DNA of 64,000 bases from Ailurus styani (GCA_002007465.1 LNAC01000038.1:5866238-5930237), one strand, 5' to 3'. Shown: positions 33,761-45,933, counted from the stretch's first letter. Translations and numbers: made by a program. The notes: generated from the sequence alone by a model not told the origin.

Positions 33761-35079
33761 TTTACCAGTTTACTAAAGGATATGATAGAGAATGCAAATC
33801 AACAGCCAGATGAAGAGACACAGAGGGCAAGGTGTGGGGGGGAGGGCACAGGTGCCCCACTGTCCCCCAGATCTCCATGTGTTTACTAACCTGGAAGCTC
33901 TCTGAACCATGTCCATTCTCTATGTTTTGACATAGTATGAAAAGTAGGGTAGAAGAGGAGAGGGAAGAGGGCAGACATGACATAAAAATAAATAGAACTG
34001 GAAAGATAAAGCCCTACCATATTTGCATTTTAATGTAAATCTTCTAGCCATGCATCCCTACCATCCTGATCATCAAAGAAAGAATTGGTTCCTCAAGAAG
34101 TTAGAAAAGGAATACAGGAGATACTAATCTTCTTGATGCAGCTGTCAAGAAAACAATTCCAGAAGATTCATCACAGCTGGGCCCACTTCTGGTAGAGTTA
34201 TTTGTTCTACACAAATTGGAGTGAACAATTTTCTGGTTTTCTTTTACATTCACTCTGGGAACTCTTCTTTAGAAACAAACCTATATTGAAATAAAAATTT
34301 GCTAGATATAATCTTCTTTAGTGTGACATAAGAAAGGAAGTAGGTGCCAAATAAAAACATCTAGGAGGTGGGATAACAGCAGATACAATTCCCATGTTGC
34401 AATGATAATCAGTTTTCCTGGAACAAAAAGACTTTATTAAAAAAATCTCTCTCTTAGAGAGTTGCAATAAGCTTTAGAATATTAAAACCTACAAAGTTAG
34501 CAGTAGAAAAGGAGTCATGCTTTACAGTCATAAAATTTTTGTAATGCATGTTATGTTTCAGTATTACATATAGATATATAGAGATATCTATTTGTATCTT
34601 CAAAGTTTCATCAAACCTCCCTAACAATTTTTCCTTAATACACAATTAGAGTATATTACTGTATATGGTTAAAGCCATAAGAGATAATATTCTTTTTAAT
34701 TATTTTTAAAGTTTGGATATAAAAAATAATTATGTATAGAACAGATAAATTTGTTGAAACCTACTTTGTAAACACAAATAGTTGATTATATCTACTACAC
34801 AGTAATTGGCTATTAATAAATTTGGAAAATTTTTTGAAAGAATAGGGATTTGTCAGTGAGGTCATCAAAGTAAGTCACATATACCAATATTCTTGGTGTC
34901 CTTCAAGTGTGCAGACAGATGCCAAAGTACAAGGCTAAAAACTAATTTTATGTGCTATATTAAAATAATGAAAAATGTTAGACAGTGTTGAAGACATAAT
35001 GTCCCTCCTCACGATTTGTAAGGAAAGAAATATTACTATTTAATACTCCCTCACAGCTGTGACTAAAATGCAAGAATAG
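33761..35079. other. Mostly unclassified; 33761-33905 resembles a known mammalian repeat
   Basis: AACAGCCAGATGAAGAGACA, a G-rich run (GGGGGGGAGGGCAC) and CTAACCTGGAAGCTCTCTGA follow the order of an interspersed repeat that I have seen in mammalian sequence but cannot name. The remainder shows nothing identifiable. Confidence 0.35.
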
Positions 35080-35172
35080 TCTTCCTTGCACTTCCTTGGT
35101 AGTTTCAGGATTCAAAACCAGGACTGTAGCTCCAGAGTCCAACTTCCGCTCACTATGCTGTACTATTCCTTA
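35080..35172 (-). mobile_element. MIR fragment, antisense
   Basis: GGATTCAAAACCAGGACTGT, AGCTCCAGAGTCCAACTTCC and CACTATGCTGTACTATTCC are the reverse complement of the tRNA-like 5' end of a MIR (ATAGCATAGTGG..TCTGGAGCC..GGTTCGAATC). An ancient mammalian SINE. Confidence 0.7.
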
Positions 35173-36179
35173 TTGTTTTATAATGGACTTTTTGTAAATC
35201 AATATGATTCAAATTCCCAAATGAAGAAGTAACCAGATTCCTGGTAAGCCTCAGGAATATGGAAATAACATCACAAAAATATAGAAAACATGGAAGTTCA
35301 TAGAAGATTCAGTATAAGCCAACTAGCTGATACACCTAGCAAGAAACCTAAATATAAAACCTGAGAAAACATTAAATTTATGTTTAACTCCAAACTAAAT
35401 TATAGAAAGAAGTACAGTAAGTCTATTAATTTCCTCTGAATCAACTTTTCTTGGTATTAATTCCACTGACTTCAAGCAGCAGTGCATTCTTGAGGAAAAA
35501 ATGATCATTAGGCAAGAGCACAAATGACCCATGATGATTTTTAGGGCTCCTTCTAAAGGCAATTTTCTCTATTGCCAAGACATAGCAGAGGTTTTCAGCC
35601 ATGTTGAAACCTGCATACATGGTAAAGTAATTTAGAAATCCAGTATCAAATAATTTGAAATTTGAACAGTGGACTAAATGTTAAGGGAACTAAAGTTAAG
35701 GGAAGTTTTACAGTTTTCTTTTGTCTTTGTTTCTTTGTATTTTTAACAATGTAGGTACATTCACACCACTGTCTTTTTCCATTGTTTTTATTGCTGTAGG
35801 ACCCACCTGACTGAACAGATGTCTATAACTTTAGGCATTTATGTAAAATGCTGCTATTATAAAATTAGAATTAATATCTTATATGAAGCACTGAAATTTT
35901 TGAAGACATTATCTGTGTTTCTTTTACTAGGGCTTATTTTAATGTCTGTTGTTAAAAACCACAAATGATTGTGACCTACAGCAGCTTATAGATGATAGTT
36001 ATTTGTTAGGTGAGGTCATTTGGAAAAATCTAAATTAATATAATAATTTTAATCTAAAAAATTAACTATTTTTTAATCTGTTTATTTTAGTACTTCACAA
36101 TCATATTCACTATACTGTGTCTAAGTATAACATATGAATTACATTGGCTAAGGAAGATTTTTATTAAAGTAAAATTTTC
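35173..36179. other. Unclassified sequence
   Basis: No gene or repeat recognised. End of the repeat-poor interval. Confidence 0.5.
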
Positions 36180-36191
36180 AAAAGCAAACAC

Positions 36192-36368
36192 GAGGACACC
36201 TCAGTGGCTCAGTTGGTTAAGCATCTGCCTTCTGCTCAGGTCATGAGCCTAGGGTTCTGGGATCAAGTCTGCATCAAGCTCCCTGCAGAGCCTGCTTCTC
36301 CCTCTGCCTCTCTCGCTCTCTGTCTCTCATGAATAAATAAATAAAGTGTTTTAAGAAATTAAAAATAA
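36192..36368 (+). mobile_element. CAN-SINE, GTTGGTTAAG type
   Basis: GAGGACACCTCAGTGGCTCAG start, CAGTTGGTTAAGCATCTGCC head, shortened middle and AATAAATAAATAAAGTGTTT tail. TSD AAAAGCAAACAC is perfect at 36180-36191 and 36369-36380. Confidence 0.95.
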
Positions 36369-36786
36369 AAAAGCAAACACAGATAATCCTGATTTTTAGA
36401 AAAGGGATAGAGTAATTGATTAAAATCCATACACACCCGAAATCCTTTCTGGCTTCTATATTCCTCTGCATTTTCCTAAGTATTACGAATATATTGACTT
36501 ACTTAAACTTTCACTTCTTTTTGCAAGGCACAAAATGCCATTTAAGTGATAGCACTAACCAAGATTTAAGAGCACATTCCACAAAAAGCACCATATCAGA
36601 TAAAGGTTGTCAGCAAGCAATTTCATGTATGTGTATGGATCAAGTGGTCTTTAGAACATTGCACTAAATATACATGGTTAGGTTTTCTTCTCATTCTCAT
36701 CAAATTTCTTTAACCTTATAAATTTATTTAGTCCATATCTCTTTCTTTTTATATCACAATTATTTATAAAGAAAAAATCCAACATA

Positions 36787-36848
36787 TTTTTCTTTCTTTT
36801 AATTTGATTCGTTTCACATTTTTATTTAATTTCTAGTTAGTTAACATC
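36787..36848 (-). mobile_element. Tiny LINE-1 3' end, antisense
   Basis: A T-rich stretch followed by CATTTTTATTTAATTTCTAG and TTAGTTAACATC. This is the complement of the carnivore L1 end (GTTAACTAACTAGAATTTAAATAAA). Only about 40-60 bp are present. Confidence 0.55.
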
Positions 36849-37297
36849 TTTTTTAAGTTACTTGTTTTGGCATATATTGGACAATAGTTATAAGCCTGTA
36901 GCTTCCAAAGAAGCCTATGCTTAAAGAGAAGGTAGCATTTCAGTTGGAAAAGTGAGAAAAGATGGTGCAAATTACAAATGTGTTAAATGGCTGAAACAGA
37001 CTAGGGTAAGACAAGATGGTAAATAGCATATAAAGTAGATCTGGGGAAGAACTGGGTACCTTGGTAATTGGCAAGACTTCATCCAATAGGTTAGATTTCT
37101 GTTGATTTTAATACTGATTTAGAAAACAAATATTATGATTAAATAAGTTTAGCCAGTACATCTCAAAATATTGAAGAGGGTTAAATTTATGCAGTTTGAT
37201 TAGAGAACACTTAAATGGCATCAATTCAAAAAACTTTGTTTCATTGAACATGTTCCTGGGAAAAAATGATCAAAACATGGTTATAAAATACAGACCT

Positions 37298-37493
37298 TGG
37301 GGCACCTGGGTGGCTCATTCAGTTGAGCATCTGACTCCTGGTTTAGGCTCAGGTCATGATGTCATAGGTCTTGGGATCAAGCTCTGCACTCGGCAGGGAG
37401 TCTGCTTGGAGATTCTCTCCCTCTGCCCCTATCCCAACTTGCACGTGCATGTGCATTCTCTCTCTCTCAAGTAAATAAATCAATCTTTAAAAA
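37298..37493 (+). mobile_element. CAN-SINE, older SINEC type
   Basis: GGGGCACCTGGGTGGCTCAT start with TTCAGTTGAGCATCTGACTC head, CAGGGAGTCTGCTTGGAGAT, and AAGTAAATAAATCAATCTTT tail. TSD AAATACAGACCT / AATATATAGACCT at about 37287-37297 and 37494-37505 is imperfect. Shares the GAGATTCTCTC body with older subfamilies. Confidence 0.92.
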
Positions 37494-37549
37494 ATATATA
37501 GACCTCACTTGAGAGGTTCAAAAAATTAAAATTTAAAAATGAGCAAATA

Positions 37550-37715
37550 GGGGTATCTGGGTGGCTCAGTCAGTTAACCCTCTGACTCTTTTGGCTCAGG
37601 TCTTGATCTCAAGGTTGTTGAGATGGAGCTCCACCTCAGGCTTTGCACTCAGCATAGGGTCTGCTTGAGATCCTCTCTCTGTCTCTCTCTCAAAATAAAT
37701 AAATATATCTTCTTC
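37550..37715 (+). mobile_element. CAN-SINE, older SINEC type, close neighbour
   Basis: GGGGTATCTGGGTGGCTCAG start and CAGTCAGTTAACCCTCTGAC head, TGCTTGAGATCC body and AATAAATAAATATATCTTC tail. TSD AAAAATGAGCAAATA is perfect at 37535-37549 and 37716-37730. It lies 56 bp from the preceding SINE. Confidence 0.95.
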
Positions 37716-37730
37716 AAAAATGAGCAAATA

Positions 37731-40165
37731 AATTAATTAATTAACTAAAACGTAGACCTTAGAAGACTTCAAATAATGAAAGGTATATAAGTCAATTATA
37801 TATTGCTATTGTTTAACAACTTACCTTGGAATTAAATGTTTTCTTTTTACCTCTAAATCTCAATATATTTTGATTATTTTCCTTATTAAATACAAATAAA
37901 TGATATATGTGTCATTTATAAGTTTTGGTGGCTTTAGATATGTAGTAATTTAAAAGTTTCTGTATTTTACTGTATAAGATATTCCCCATTATTAAGACAA
38001 TTATTTTAGCAAATGATGCATATCAGAATAAAACAAGGTAGAAATGCATATAATAATTACAAATAATTTCCCATTCCTGATTGAAAACCAGCATTTTTTT
38101 TGTAACCGTCAGCACTGTGTGATTAATGTAGCCTTGCAAATATGTTTATCAAACACCTCTTCCTGACTTGTGGTCCATGGGTTTTTCCTAGATGAACATT
38201 TCTATTTTAACTTTTTGTTTTGTGGCCCAGTTGAGCAGTTCAGTTTCAGAATCTATAACACTTTTCAGATATCCCTATGAATAATTTAATTTTAAAATGC
38301 ATTTTGATTTTTAAAAATGAAAATTCAACCTAAATTGAAAACTGACTTACTCAAAAAAAAATTTGGACAGGTAAGGAGATTCTCATGTCAGGGTCACTGG
38401 TTCAAACCTCTGCCTATCATTAGCTATTATTATCAGCTAGAAATTCATAAAAATATGGCATGCACGATATCCATACACTTTTTAATTCCACCTTTCTACC
38501 ATTGCTTAACCCAGAAACATCTCATGTACTTTTCATTCAGCCCAGTCGTGTCTAAATGCATTATATCTGCTACACTCTTCTAGAAATTTCAATCATTTCT
38601 CTCATTAAAAAAATTGTTTCAGAGATTCTTTCTCAAATTTTCATAAATACACAAGGATATTTTATGGGAAAATCAATATACAAAAAAGAATTACACATCT
38701 AAGTTTAAATTTATTTAAAATAATTTATATTTTTTATATTTTTCAGATCTGAGGATTTAAAACAAGACTTACTTCTCAGATATGTCATTCCACTTTAACA
38801 ATTAACATGATAATACCATGATATGTAATAAAAATTGTAATTTTAAAAAACATCGTATACAAAATATTAATTCTCTTTTTGGCCAAATTTTTCCTTCATG
38901 TATAATCATAAAAATTTGTCTTTGCTTTATGTATAATTTTGTGTTCATTTTCCCTTGAACATTAACTGTCTCAACACAGGGAAATGTCATTTGTGTTTTC
39001 TAGCATTATCTTAGCACTTAGCAGGGTCACAATGTATATTAATTTATCCACAAATACCATGTAATATTTGCATCAAATTAGAGATACTTAAAATACTGAC
39101 ACTTGACAAAAGAAAGAGCATGAAATCACTTTGAAGTAAACCCAAACATACACTTGTCTGCCAGTTAGTACCCAAATGTAATTAATCTTTGAAATGGTCA
39201 CCTACTGAAAGGCACAGTTTCTTTTATTTCCAATATTTCAGTCATTTACTCATAAAATAAATCATAGTAACAATTTAGAGCATACATTACCAATATTGGT
39301 AGATCATCTTCCAGTATTGCTATCCTCTCTAGAAACAGGTGTCAGAAAACTAAGATAATTTGCTAAGTATAGGTACACTTGCTCAAATGTCACTCATTAA
39401 TTTATTGTATTACTTCCATGTGTGGCAAGAATTGGCTGATTAATGCTCATTCTGATTCCCACACGATGCTCTACAGAATCAGGTCATAATTTCTGATTTA
39501 CATAAATTTGCCCTGCAGTCTAGTGAAAACTCTGCTTCTTGGTAACAAATATATATAAAATTTATAACTCTGGAAACTTCTTCAAGAGGTGTGTAGATTG
39601 CGTATGGACACATACAACAAAGATTTAACTGATCTGCATGTTCGGGGTAATTTTCCCTGAAAAACTGATGATTGAGGAAAAAATAAAGTGTGATTATAAT
39701 AGGATGCAAAAAGGTCCCCAGGAAATGGTGCATGACTCAGTAAGAGAACATTTCAAAAGTACTGTGTATCCGTGATTAAAAGAACAAAGTAGAGTGTACT
39801 ATAGAAGAGGCAGAACAGGTAAGAAAGGATCTGGGTCCCACCCAGAAAGCAATGCGAAGACTGAGTGGTAGATAATGGATTGGGGGAGGAGAAGAAACAC
39901 GTGGTTATGCTATTTTAATAGATTACTTGGTCTTCAGGGAGAGAGATGCATTTGGAGGGCAAGAATGTGGGTTTTATTCGGTCATTTGGAGAAGACTTGA
40001 GTTTCCTGAGCTAGATAGAGATAAAGGTAATCGGAATCTTGGAGTAAAATAAAGGGAATGGATACATTAACATCTAGTTGATGATAAAATAATAAGTAGG
40101 CTTTTTGACTTTTGGGGGTGATTTAGATAATGTCTGAATTTAGCTATTTTTAGAAGTTGCTGTGC
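37731..40165. other. Unclassified sequence
   Basis: About 39430-40080 is less A+T-rich than average and non-simple, with no recognised family. The 88-aa (38317-38583, +) and 84-aa (39479-39733, -) frames show no domain. Confidence 0.4.
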
Positions 40166-40364
40166 TGAGGCACGTGAGTGGCTCAGTTGGTTAAGGCTCT
40201 CCCTTCAGCTCAGATCTGATCTCGGGGTCCTGGTATGGAGCTCTGCTTTGGCCTCACTGCTCAGTGGGGAGTCTGCTTCTCCTTCTCCCTCTGCCCTTCC
40301 ATGCTCTCTCTCTTTCTCTCTCTCTGTCTCTCTCTCTCAAATAAATAAATAAATTTTTTAATCT
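40166..40364 (+). mobile_element. CAN-SINE, GTTGGTTAAG type
   Basis: GAGGCACGTGAGTGGCTCAG start, GTTGGTTAAGGCTCTCCC head, CT-rich middle with (TC)n at about 40300-40340 and AAATAAATAAATAAATTTTT tail. No clear TSD, consistent with an older copy. Confidence 0.92.
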
Positions 40365-40553
40365 GTTTTATATTAGTTGAGTAAAATAACATAATGGGCA
40401 ATTATGCAAAAACAATAAAGTTGTAAGTTCTTTTTAAAACTTATGTTCTAAAATACATTCAGTTTTCACAAAGAATAATCCCCTCATTATTTCAAAAATT
40501 ATGCATGAATTTCAGGCTTAACAAAAGCGTAGTTCTAATATGGCATTCTCTCC

Positions 40554-40621
40554 TTTTAAAATTAGATTTATACATTATATATGTTCATTGAAAATTTTTA
40601 AAATTAGATTTATACATTATA
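40554..40621. repeat. Perfect 26-bp direct repeat, 42-bp period
   Basis: TTTTAAAATTAGATTTATAC plus CATTATA occurs at 40554-40579 and again at 40596-40621 with a 16-bp spacer. No element explains it, so it looks like a local duplication. Confidence 0.93.
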
Positions 40622-40757
40622 CGTGAACATATTGAGTGCACTTTTGGGTAGGTAAATTTAGTTATGTGCTGTTATTGTTAAGGTAGCAAAGATGTCTTAC
40701 AAAGGACAATTTTCCTTTAAATGTGTGTTAGTGTTTAAATATGTGTGTACATGTGTT

Positions 40758-40822
40758 GTATATGTACAGTTTTATATGTATATATGTATGTATACATACA
40801 TATTGTATATAACTGTATATAC
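40758..40822. repeat. Imperfect inverted repeat with 22-bp perfect palindrome
   Basis: Centre ATATGTATGTATACATACAT is perfectly self-complementary over 40782-40803. The outer arms GTATATGTACAGTT (40758) and AACTGTATATAC (40811-40822) also pair imperfectly. A possible cruciform or hairpin in a TG/TA-rich tract. Confidence 0.8.
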
Positions 40823-40829
40823 ACAAAAA

Positions 40830-41994
40830 CATGCATATGTATTTAAATCCAAATTAAAATTCAGACTTTGAAACTGTCATTGTGTTTGAACTTAGTCTAG
40901 TGCTGATTTCATCCTAAAGCAGCTAACCTTATGATGATTTAAAAATTAATTAATAATCTAAGTAAGTTCATTATCATTTAAGATCTATTTTAGTTACACA
41001 TTTTAATATTCTGTTTTTGTTGCGGAGCTATTTAGACACAGCCATTCATGGATAATAAGTCATTTATTCCTCATTAACTGTTAGGATGGATGTAGATATT
41101 CATTACAGCCAGACAACAGACTCATTTAACTGCATACAGTACATGATTATATACCACACCAATGACTAGAATGCAAATTCTATTTCACATTAGCTTCATT
41201 TTTAACCTAAGTATATGCCAGTAACTCAGATATTCTCCTTTATAGCTGATCATTTCCTTTTAGCTTTTATGCCAGAAAATCTCTGAGTTTTTATTTTTAA
41301 AAAAGGAGGAAAAAGTAAAGGGAAAAAAGAGGAGGGAAAAATCCAAATGTTGTGGACAGAGTAAAGTGTGTAATTTAGAATGATAGTTCTCTGGGCTGTG
41401 ACTCACATGTTCTCTTAAAATTTGTCTTTGAAACCATGTTTTCCCTGTTGGAAATTTATGCGCTAGTCAGCTTAACCTTAAACCAGATGAGTTTTAGCTT
41501 TTAAATGCAGAAGACCTAACAAATCATCATAGAACTGGTCACAGTTGCAAACTTTATTTGAGCCTACAGTTAAATTCAGGAATTTGCCATCTTCCTTCCA
41601 CAAATAATGGAATACCATCTTACATTACATGCAAATATATTAAGAACAAATTTGTAATTTTTATAAAATTAACATTTTAAAATTAGTGACTGTGGAAAAT
41701 ATGGATTTCTCATGATGTTGGATTTTTTTTCCTGTATAGCAATAAATCCATCCTCTAATAATCGATGGCAAATCTCTTTGTTAATATTATATGCCTAGGA
41801 GATAGGCAACATTAAGTTTACAAAACATGGATTTAGAAATATTTTACTCATTGTGTAGGATATACCCTTCTGGAGAAACACACTTAAAAAAATAGGTGTG
41901 GTAGCATATGTATAATTAAATTTTAACTTCTGTCATACTGGGTATTAATACAACTAATGTGTGGTTTGCAAAGTCATCAAAGAGAATAATGTTT
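40830..41994. other. A+T-rich sequence, nothing recognised
   Basis: No gene or repeat identified up to the next SINE. Confidence 0.5.
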
Positions 41995-42010
41995 AAGAAA
42001 ACTTCAGAGA

Positions 42011-42219
42011 GGGCGCCTGGGTGGCTCAGTGGGTTAAAGCCTCTGCTTTCGGCTCAGGTCATGATCTCAGCGTCCTGGGATCGAGGCCCAAATCGGGCTC
42101 TCTGCTCAGCAGGGAGCCTGCTTCCTCCTCTCCCTGTCTCTCTGCCTGCCTCTCTGCCTACTTGTAATCTCTCTCTCTGTGTCAAATAAATAAATAAAAT
42201 CTTTAAAAAAAAAAAAAGA
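42011..42219 (+). mobile_element. CAN-SINE (mustelid-type)
   Basis: GGGCGCCTGGGTGGCTCAG start and GTTAAAGCC head, nearly identical in layout to the copy at 5279-5481 (GATCTCAGCGTCCTGGG in both). TSD AAGAAAACTTCAGAGA / AAGAAAACTTTAGAGA at 41995-42010 and 42220-42235. Confidence 0.97.
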
Positions 42220-42235
42220 AAGAAAACTTTAGAGA

Positions 42236-42829
42236 GAAAATGATATTAAAATGTAAGTGAAAAATACATAAAATATAAGTTGAAAGATATATAAAATAAG
42301 CAAAAAAAATAAAAATAAAAATAACGGGACAATCCAGATAAACAATAGCCACAAAATGTGCCAAGTTAAGGATGCACTATTGTCAGGTAAACAAGATAAC
42401 TGGAAAAGCCCAATGTTAGTAATTTGTTTAATGGTAGATTTGGACAGGTTACAAAGAAACAAATGGAATTTCAAGATAGTCTCACCTAACATGACTACTT
42501 TTTAACATAATGGGAAAAAATATTTTCAGGTCTAATTATTTTACCAACCTTAACAAAGAACTAAGTGATAGTAAGGGACATTATATATATATTTTTAAAT
42601 ATCAAGCCTCACCTCCAATATGGTTCATCAACAAATAATCTATATGTATTTTACTAACAATTCATTCCACCTTGAAACATTATGAAAATGTATTTTTACA
42701 TTATGCTGCACTAAAATTGAATAAGCTATAAAAAAATCACCTTATTTAAATATTCATTTATTTTACAGAATGATCTCATTAATGCACATTGCATATCACT
42801 ATGTTGGCTGATAAAAGAGAGGGTGAATA
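42236..42829. other. A+T-rich sequence, nothing recognised
   Basis: Short A-rich pieces (AAAATAAAAATAAAAATAAC near 42306). No gene or named element. Confidence 0.5.
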
Positions 42830-42846
42830 TGGAGCACCTCATCTTT

Positions 42847-43046
42847 TTTTTTTTTTTAAGATTTTATTTGTTTATTTGACAGAGAGAGACCCAGCGAGAG
42901 AGGGAACACCAGCAGAGGGAGTGGGAGAGGGCAAAGCAGGCTTTCCCACAGAGTGCAGAGCCCGATGCAGGGCTCAATCCCAGGGCCCTGGGATCCTGAC
43001 CCAAGCTGAAGGCAGATGCTTAATGACTGAACCACCCAGGCGCTCC
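42847..43046 (-). mobile_element. CAN-SINE, antisense
   Basis: T-run then AAGATTTTATTTGTTTATTT (tail) and ends GACTGAACCACCCAGGCGCT (head), antisense. TSD TGGAGCACCTCATCTTT / TGGAGCACATCATCTTT at 42830-42846 and 43047-43063. Confidence 0.96.
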
Positions 43047-43063
43047 TGGAGCACATCATCTTT

Positions 43064-43775
43064 CTACTTCCCTTAACTCCTGAGAGACAGCTAAATTATC
43101 CCATTTGCTTTCTTATGAATCCCAGAAACACTTCAGAGGTTTCTCAATGCAACTACTGACAGCTATTAACTAAATGAGCAGAATATACACCTGAACTGAG
43201 ATCTGTACACTATGTCTGATTTTAGACACTTATCTAGACTAAAATATAAAAGTAAATAATCCAAATATTCGTTTTAATTCCAAAATATGAATTGTGATTT
43301 TCCAGTGTTCTTTATCTCCACGGTTGCATATCATGTGGTCTCCATGTGATCTCCATCGAGCAATTTGAATTTTTTATTTCCATTAAGTAAAATACACATA
43401 TCAAAATGAAAGTCCAAGTTGACCAGTGAGTGCAAAATTAAAAATCTTGCAGTCCTCACATCCTTTTATAGGTCCTGTTCCCATAGAAATCTACCTTTGC
43501 CTAGTTCAATTGTTTGAATGTTTACTTCTTTTCTTCTAATATACTACCCTACTTCTTGAATCATCAAATTTAAACAAAATTAATTGAAATGTCTGTCTGA
43601 AAAGATGATGAATTCTTACATATTCTCTTCTAGAAATTTTTTTCATTTATCAATTAAATGTTTGGTTCATTAGATTTCATCCCAGTGTAAAATGTGGGAT
43701 ATGGACATAACTTTTATTTTTTCCAACTGGTTAGTCACTTGTTACATCACACTTCAGGGAATAATATATTTTTTC
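43064..43775. other. Unclassified sequence
   Basis: No gene or repeat recognised. Confidence 0.45.
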
Positions 43776-43965
43776 TGCGTTGGATTGAGATTTCCTAAAT
43801 TTCCAAAATGGTTTGAATTTGTCCTGAATTTTTCATTCTACTCTATTGATCTTTGCATCTACATTCATGAATATCATGCTACTCTAATTATTAATACTTA
43901 AAATTTATTCTGGCTGAATGCTTTCTCTGCTTATTTCCATTAAAATTCATCTTTAAAAAATACAA
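43776..43965 (-). mobile_element. Possible old LINE-1, antisense
   Basis: TTCTACTCTATTGATCTTTG, CATCTACATTCATGAATATC and ATGCTACTCTAATTATTAA resemble the complement of an L1M ORF2 end region (TTCCATTGATCTTTGCATC..ATACCATGCTGTCTTAATTA). Highly diverged. Confidence 0.4.
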
Positions 43966-44109
43966 AAAAAATTCATCTTGTCTAGCCCTAGATGCATGAT
44001 TTTTATATACATGTTATTAAACTATATATAAACTAACATGTTGAAAACTGCACAGATATTAAAAAGAATGACTAATTTTCAAAAAACACTCTCCACATAA
44101 TACCATCAG

Positions 44110-45400
44110 ATAAAAAAAATGGTTTATTACCGACCAATCATCTTTTCTACATTTACCTCCATTTACACTAACCTCTGTTCTCTGAACTATCACCATTAAT
44201 TATTTTTGCTTGTTTTTGAATAATAAATGCAGAGATAGAAACGTCTGGCAACTTTTGCTCAACATAATGGTTGCAAGATCCATTTATACTGTTGCTTCAG
44301 AAAGCAGTTCATTCATTTTCATTTTATGAATACACTATAATGTTCTTATAAATTATATTGCTTATGAACATTTGCATAATTTCCACTTTGAGGCTTTTAA
44401 AAATATGGCTTCTGTGTGCAATCTTGACATATCTATTTGCGTACAAATACATACATTTATGTTCCATATATCTAACTTGTATTTACTTGGTCATGGGTAT
44501 TTATATGGTCATCTTTAGTGGATATGCAGCCAGTTTTCCAAGTGCATGTGTTGATATGTGCTTCTAGCAGTGTATGAAAAGTGCTCTTGCTCAATATCTT
44601 TAACACTTGATATTTACATCCTTCATTTCTATCCATTTTTGGATTTGAGCTAAGAGTTGTTTGTAGTAATCTTTATTATCCTCCTAATGTCTATGAGATC
44701 AGTAATCAGGACCTATTTCATTTCTAATATTAATTATTATTGTCTCAGTCTCCTTTTTTTTCTTTGCTTATCCTGGCTAGATATTTATCAATTTTATTGA
44801 TCTTATGTTTTTTTTGTTTTTTGTTTTTTGTTTTTTTAAAGATTTTATTTATTTATTTGACAGAGAGAGAGAGAGATCACAAGTAGGCAGAGAGGCAGGC
44901 AGAGAGAGAGGAGGAAGCAGGCTCCCTGCCGAGCAGAGAGCCCGATGTGGGCCTTGATCCCAGGACCCTGAGATCATGACCTGAGCCGAAGGCAGAGGCT
45001 TTAAACCGCTGAGCCACCCAGGTGCCCTGATCTTTTGAAAGGTACATATTTTAGTTTCATTAATGGTCACTATTATTGTTCTGTTTTCATTCTTATTCAT
45101 TCTTTTGTTATTCATTTTCTTTTGCTTGCTTTAGGCTTAACTTTTGTAACCTAAGATGGGTCTTAGGTTATTAATTTCAGATATTTTTTCATTAACAAAA
45201 TATATTTTTAAGTGTTATAAATCTTCTAATACTGATTTCACTGAATTCCACAAATTTAGACCTGTTGTATTTTTAGTTTTATTTAGTTCAAAATATTTGT
45301 GAAGTTCTCCTGAGGCCATTATTATTTACAGATATGTTATTTAATTTCCTAATATTTGGAGAATTTTCCAGTTACCTTTCTGTTATTGACACCTACTACG
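44110..45400 (-). mobile_element. Old LINE-1 (L1M), antisense, split by a SINE
   Basis: Order of antisense L1 words: TGCTCAACATAATGGTTGCA, GTTCATTCATTTTCATTTTA, GGCTTTTAAAAATATGGCTT, CCAGTTTTCCAAGTGCATG, then after the SINE TTTCATTAATGGTCACTATT, TTAATTTCCTAATATTTGGA and GAATTTTCCAGTTACCTTTC. These fit an L1M read from its 3' side towards ORF2. 44110-44660 and 44700-45400 might be separate copies. Non-functional. Confidence 0.65.
44807..45027 (-). mobile_element. CAN-SINE (mustelid-type), antisense, nested in old L1
   Basis: T-rich start then AAAGATTTTATTTATTTATT (tail), GGCAGAGGC..TTTAAACC (head) and GAGCCACCCAGGTGCCC. A short TSD TGATCTT lies at 44798-44805 and 45028-45034, interrupting a TTTTATTGATCTT..TTTTGAAAG phrase of the L1. 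Confidence 0.94.
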
Positions 45401-45567
45401 GGATACCTACTAAGAAAGTGTATGTGTCTTGCCACACTTTCAGCTTCATCCCCTATAAATACATTTGCACAGGAAAAGATGCTGTATTTTGTCAAATGCT
45501 TTTTCTGCATCAATTGAGAGGACCACGTGGTTCTTCTCTCTTCTTTTATTGATTTCTTCTATCACAT

Positions 45568-45933
45568 TCATTGATCTGCAAATGTTGAACCACCCTCGCA
45601 TCCCAGGGGTAAATCCCACCTGGATTTATCATAGTGGATAATCTTTTTAATGTACTGTTGGATCCTATTAGCTAGGATCTTGTTGATAATCTTGGCATCC
45701 ATATTCATCAGTGACATTAGTCTGAAATTCTCCTTTTTGGTGGGGTCTTTGCCTGGTTTGGGGATCAAGGTAATGCTGGCTTCATAGAAAGAGTCTGAAA
45801 GTTTTCCTTCACTTTCTATTTTTTGAAAGAGCTTCAGGAGAATAGGTATTATTTCTTCTTTGAATGTTTGGTAGAATTCCCCAGTGAATCTGTCAGGTCC
45901 GGGACTCTTGTTTTTTGGGAGGTTTTTGATCAC
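45568..45933 (-). pseudogene. LINE-1 ORF2 reverse-transcriptase fragment, 121-aa open piece
   Basis: In the inverted part of the twin-primed L1. Contains [19 protein letters not shown] and [18 protein letters not shown], the fingers/palm region of L1 reverse transcriptase. The G normally after PGPD is R here. The frame shifts after [11 protein letters not shown], where intact copies read a QVGFIPGMQGW-type text. Dead remnant without promoter. Confidence 0.9.
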
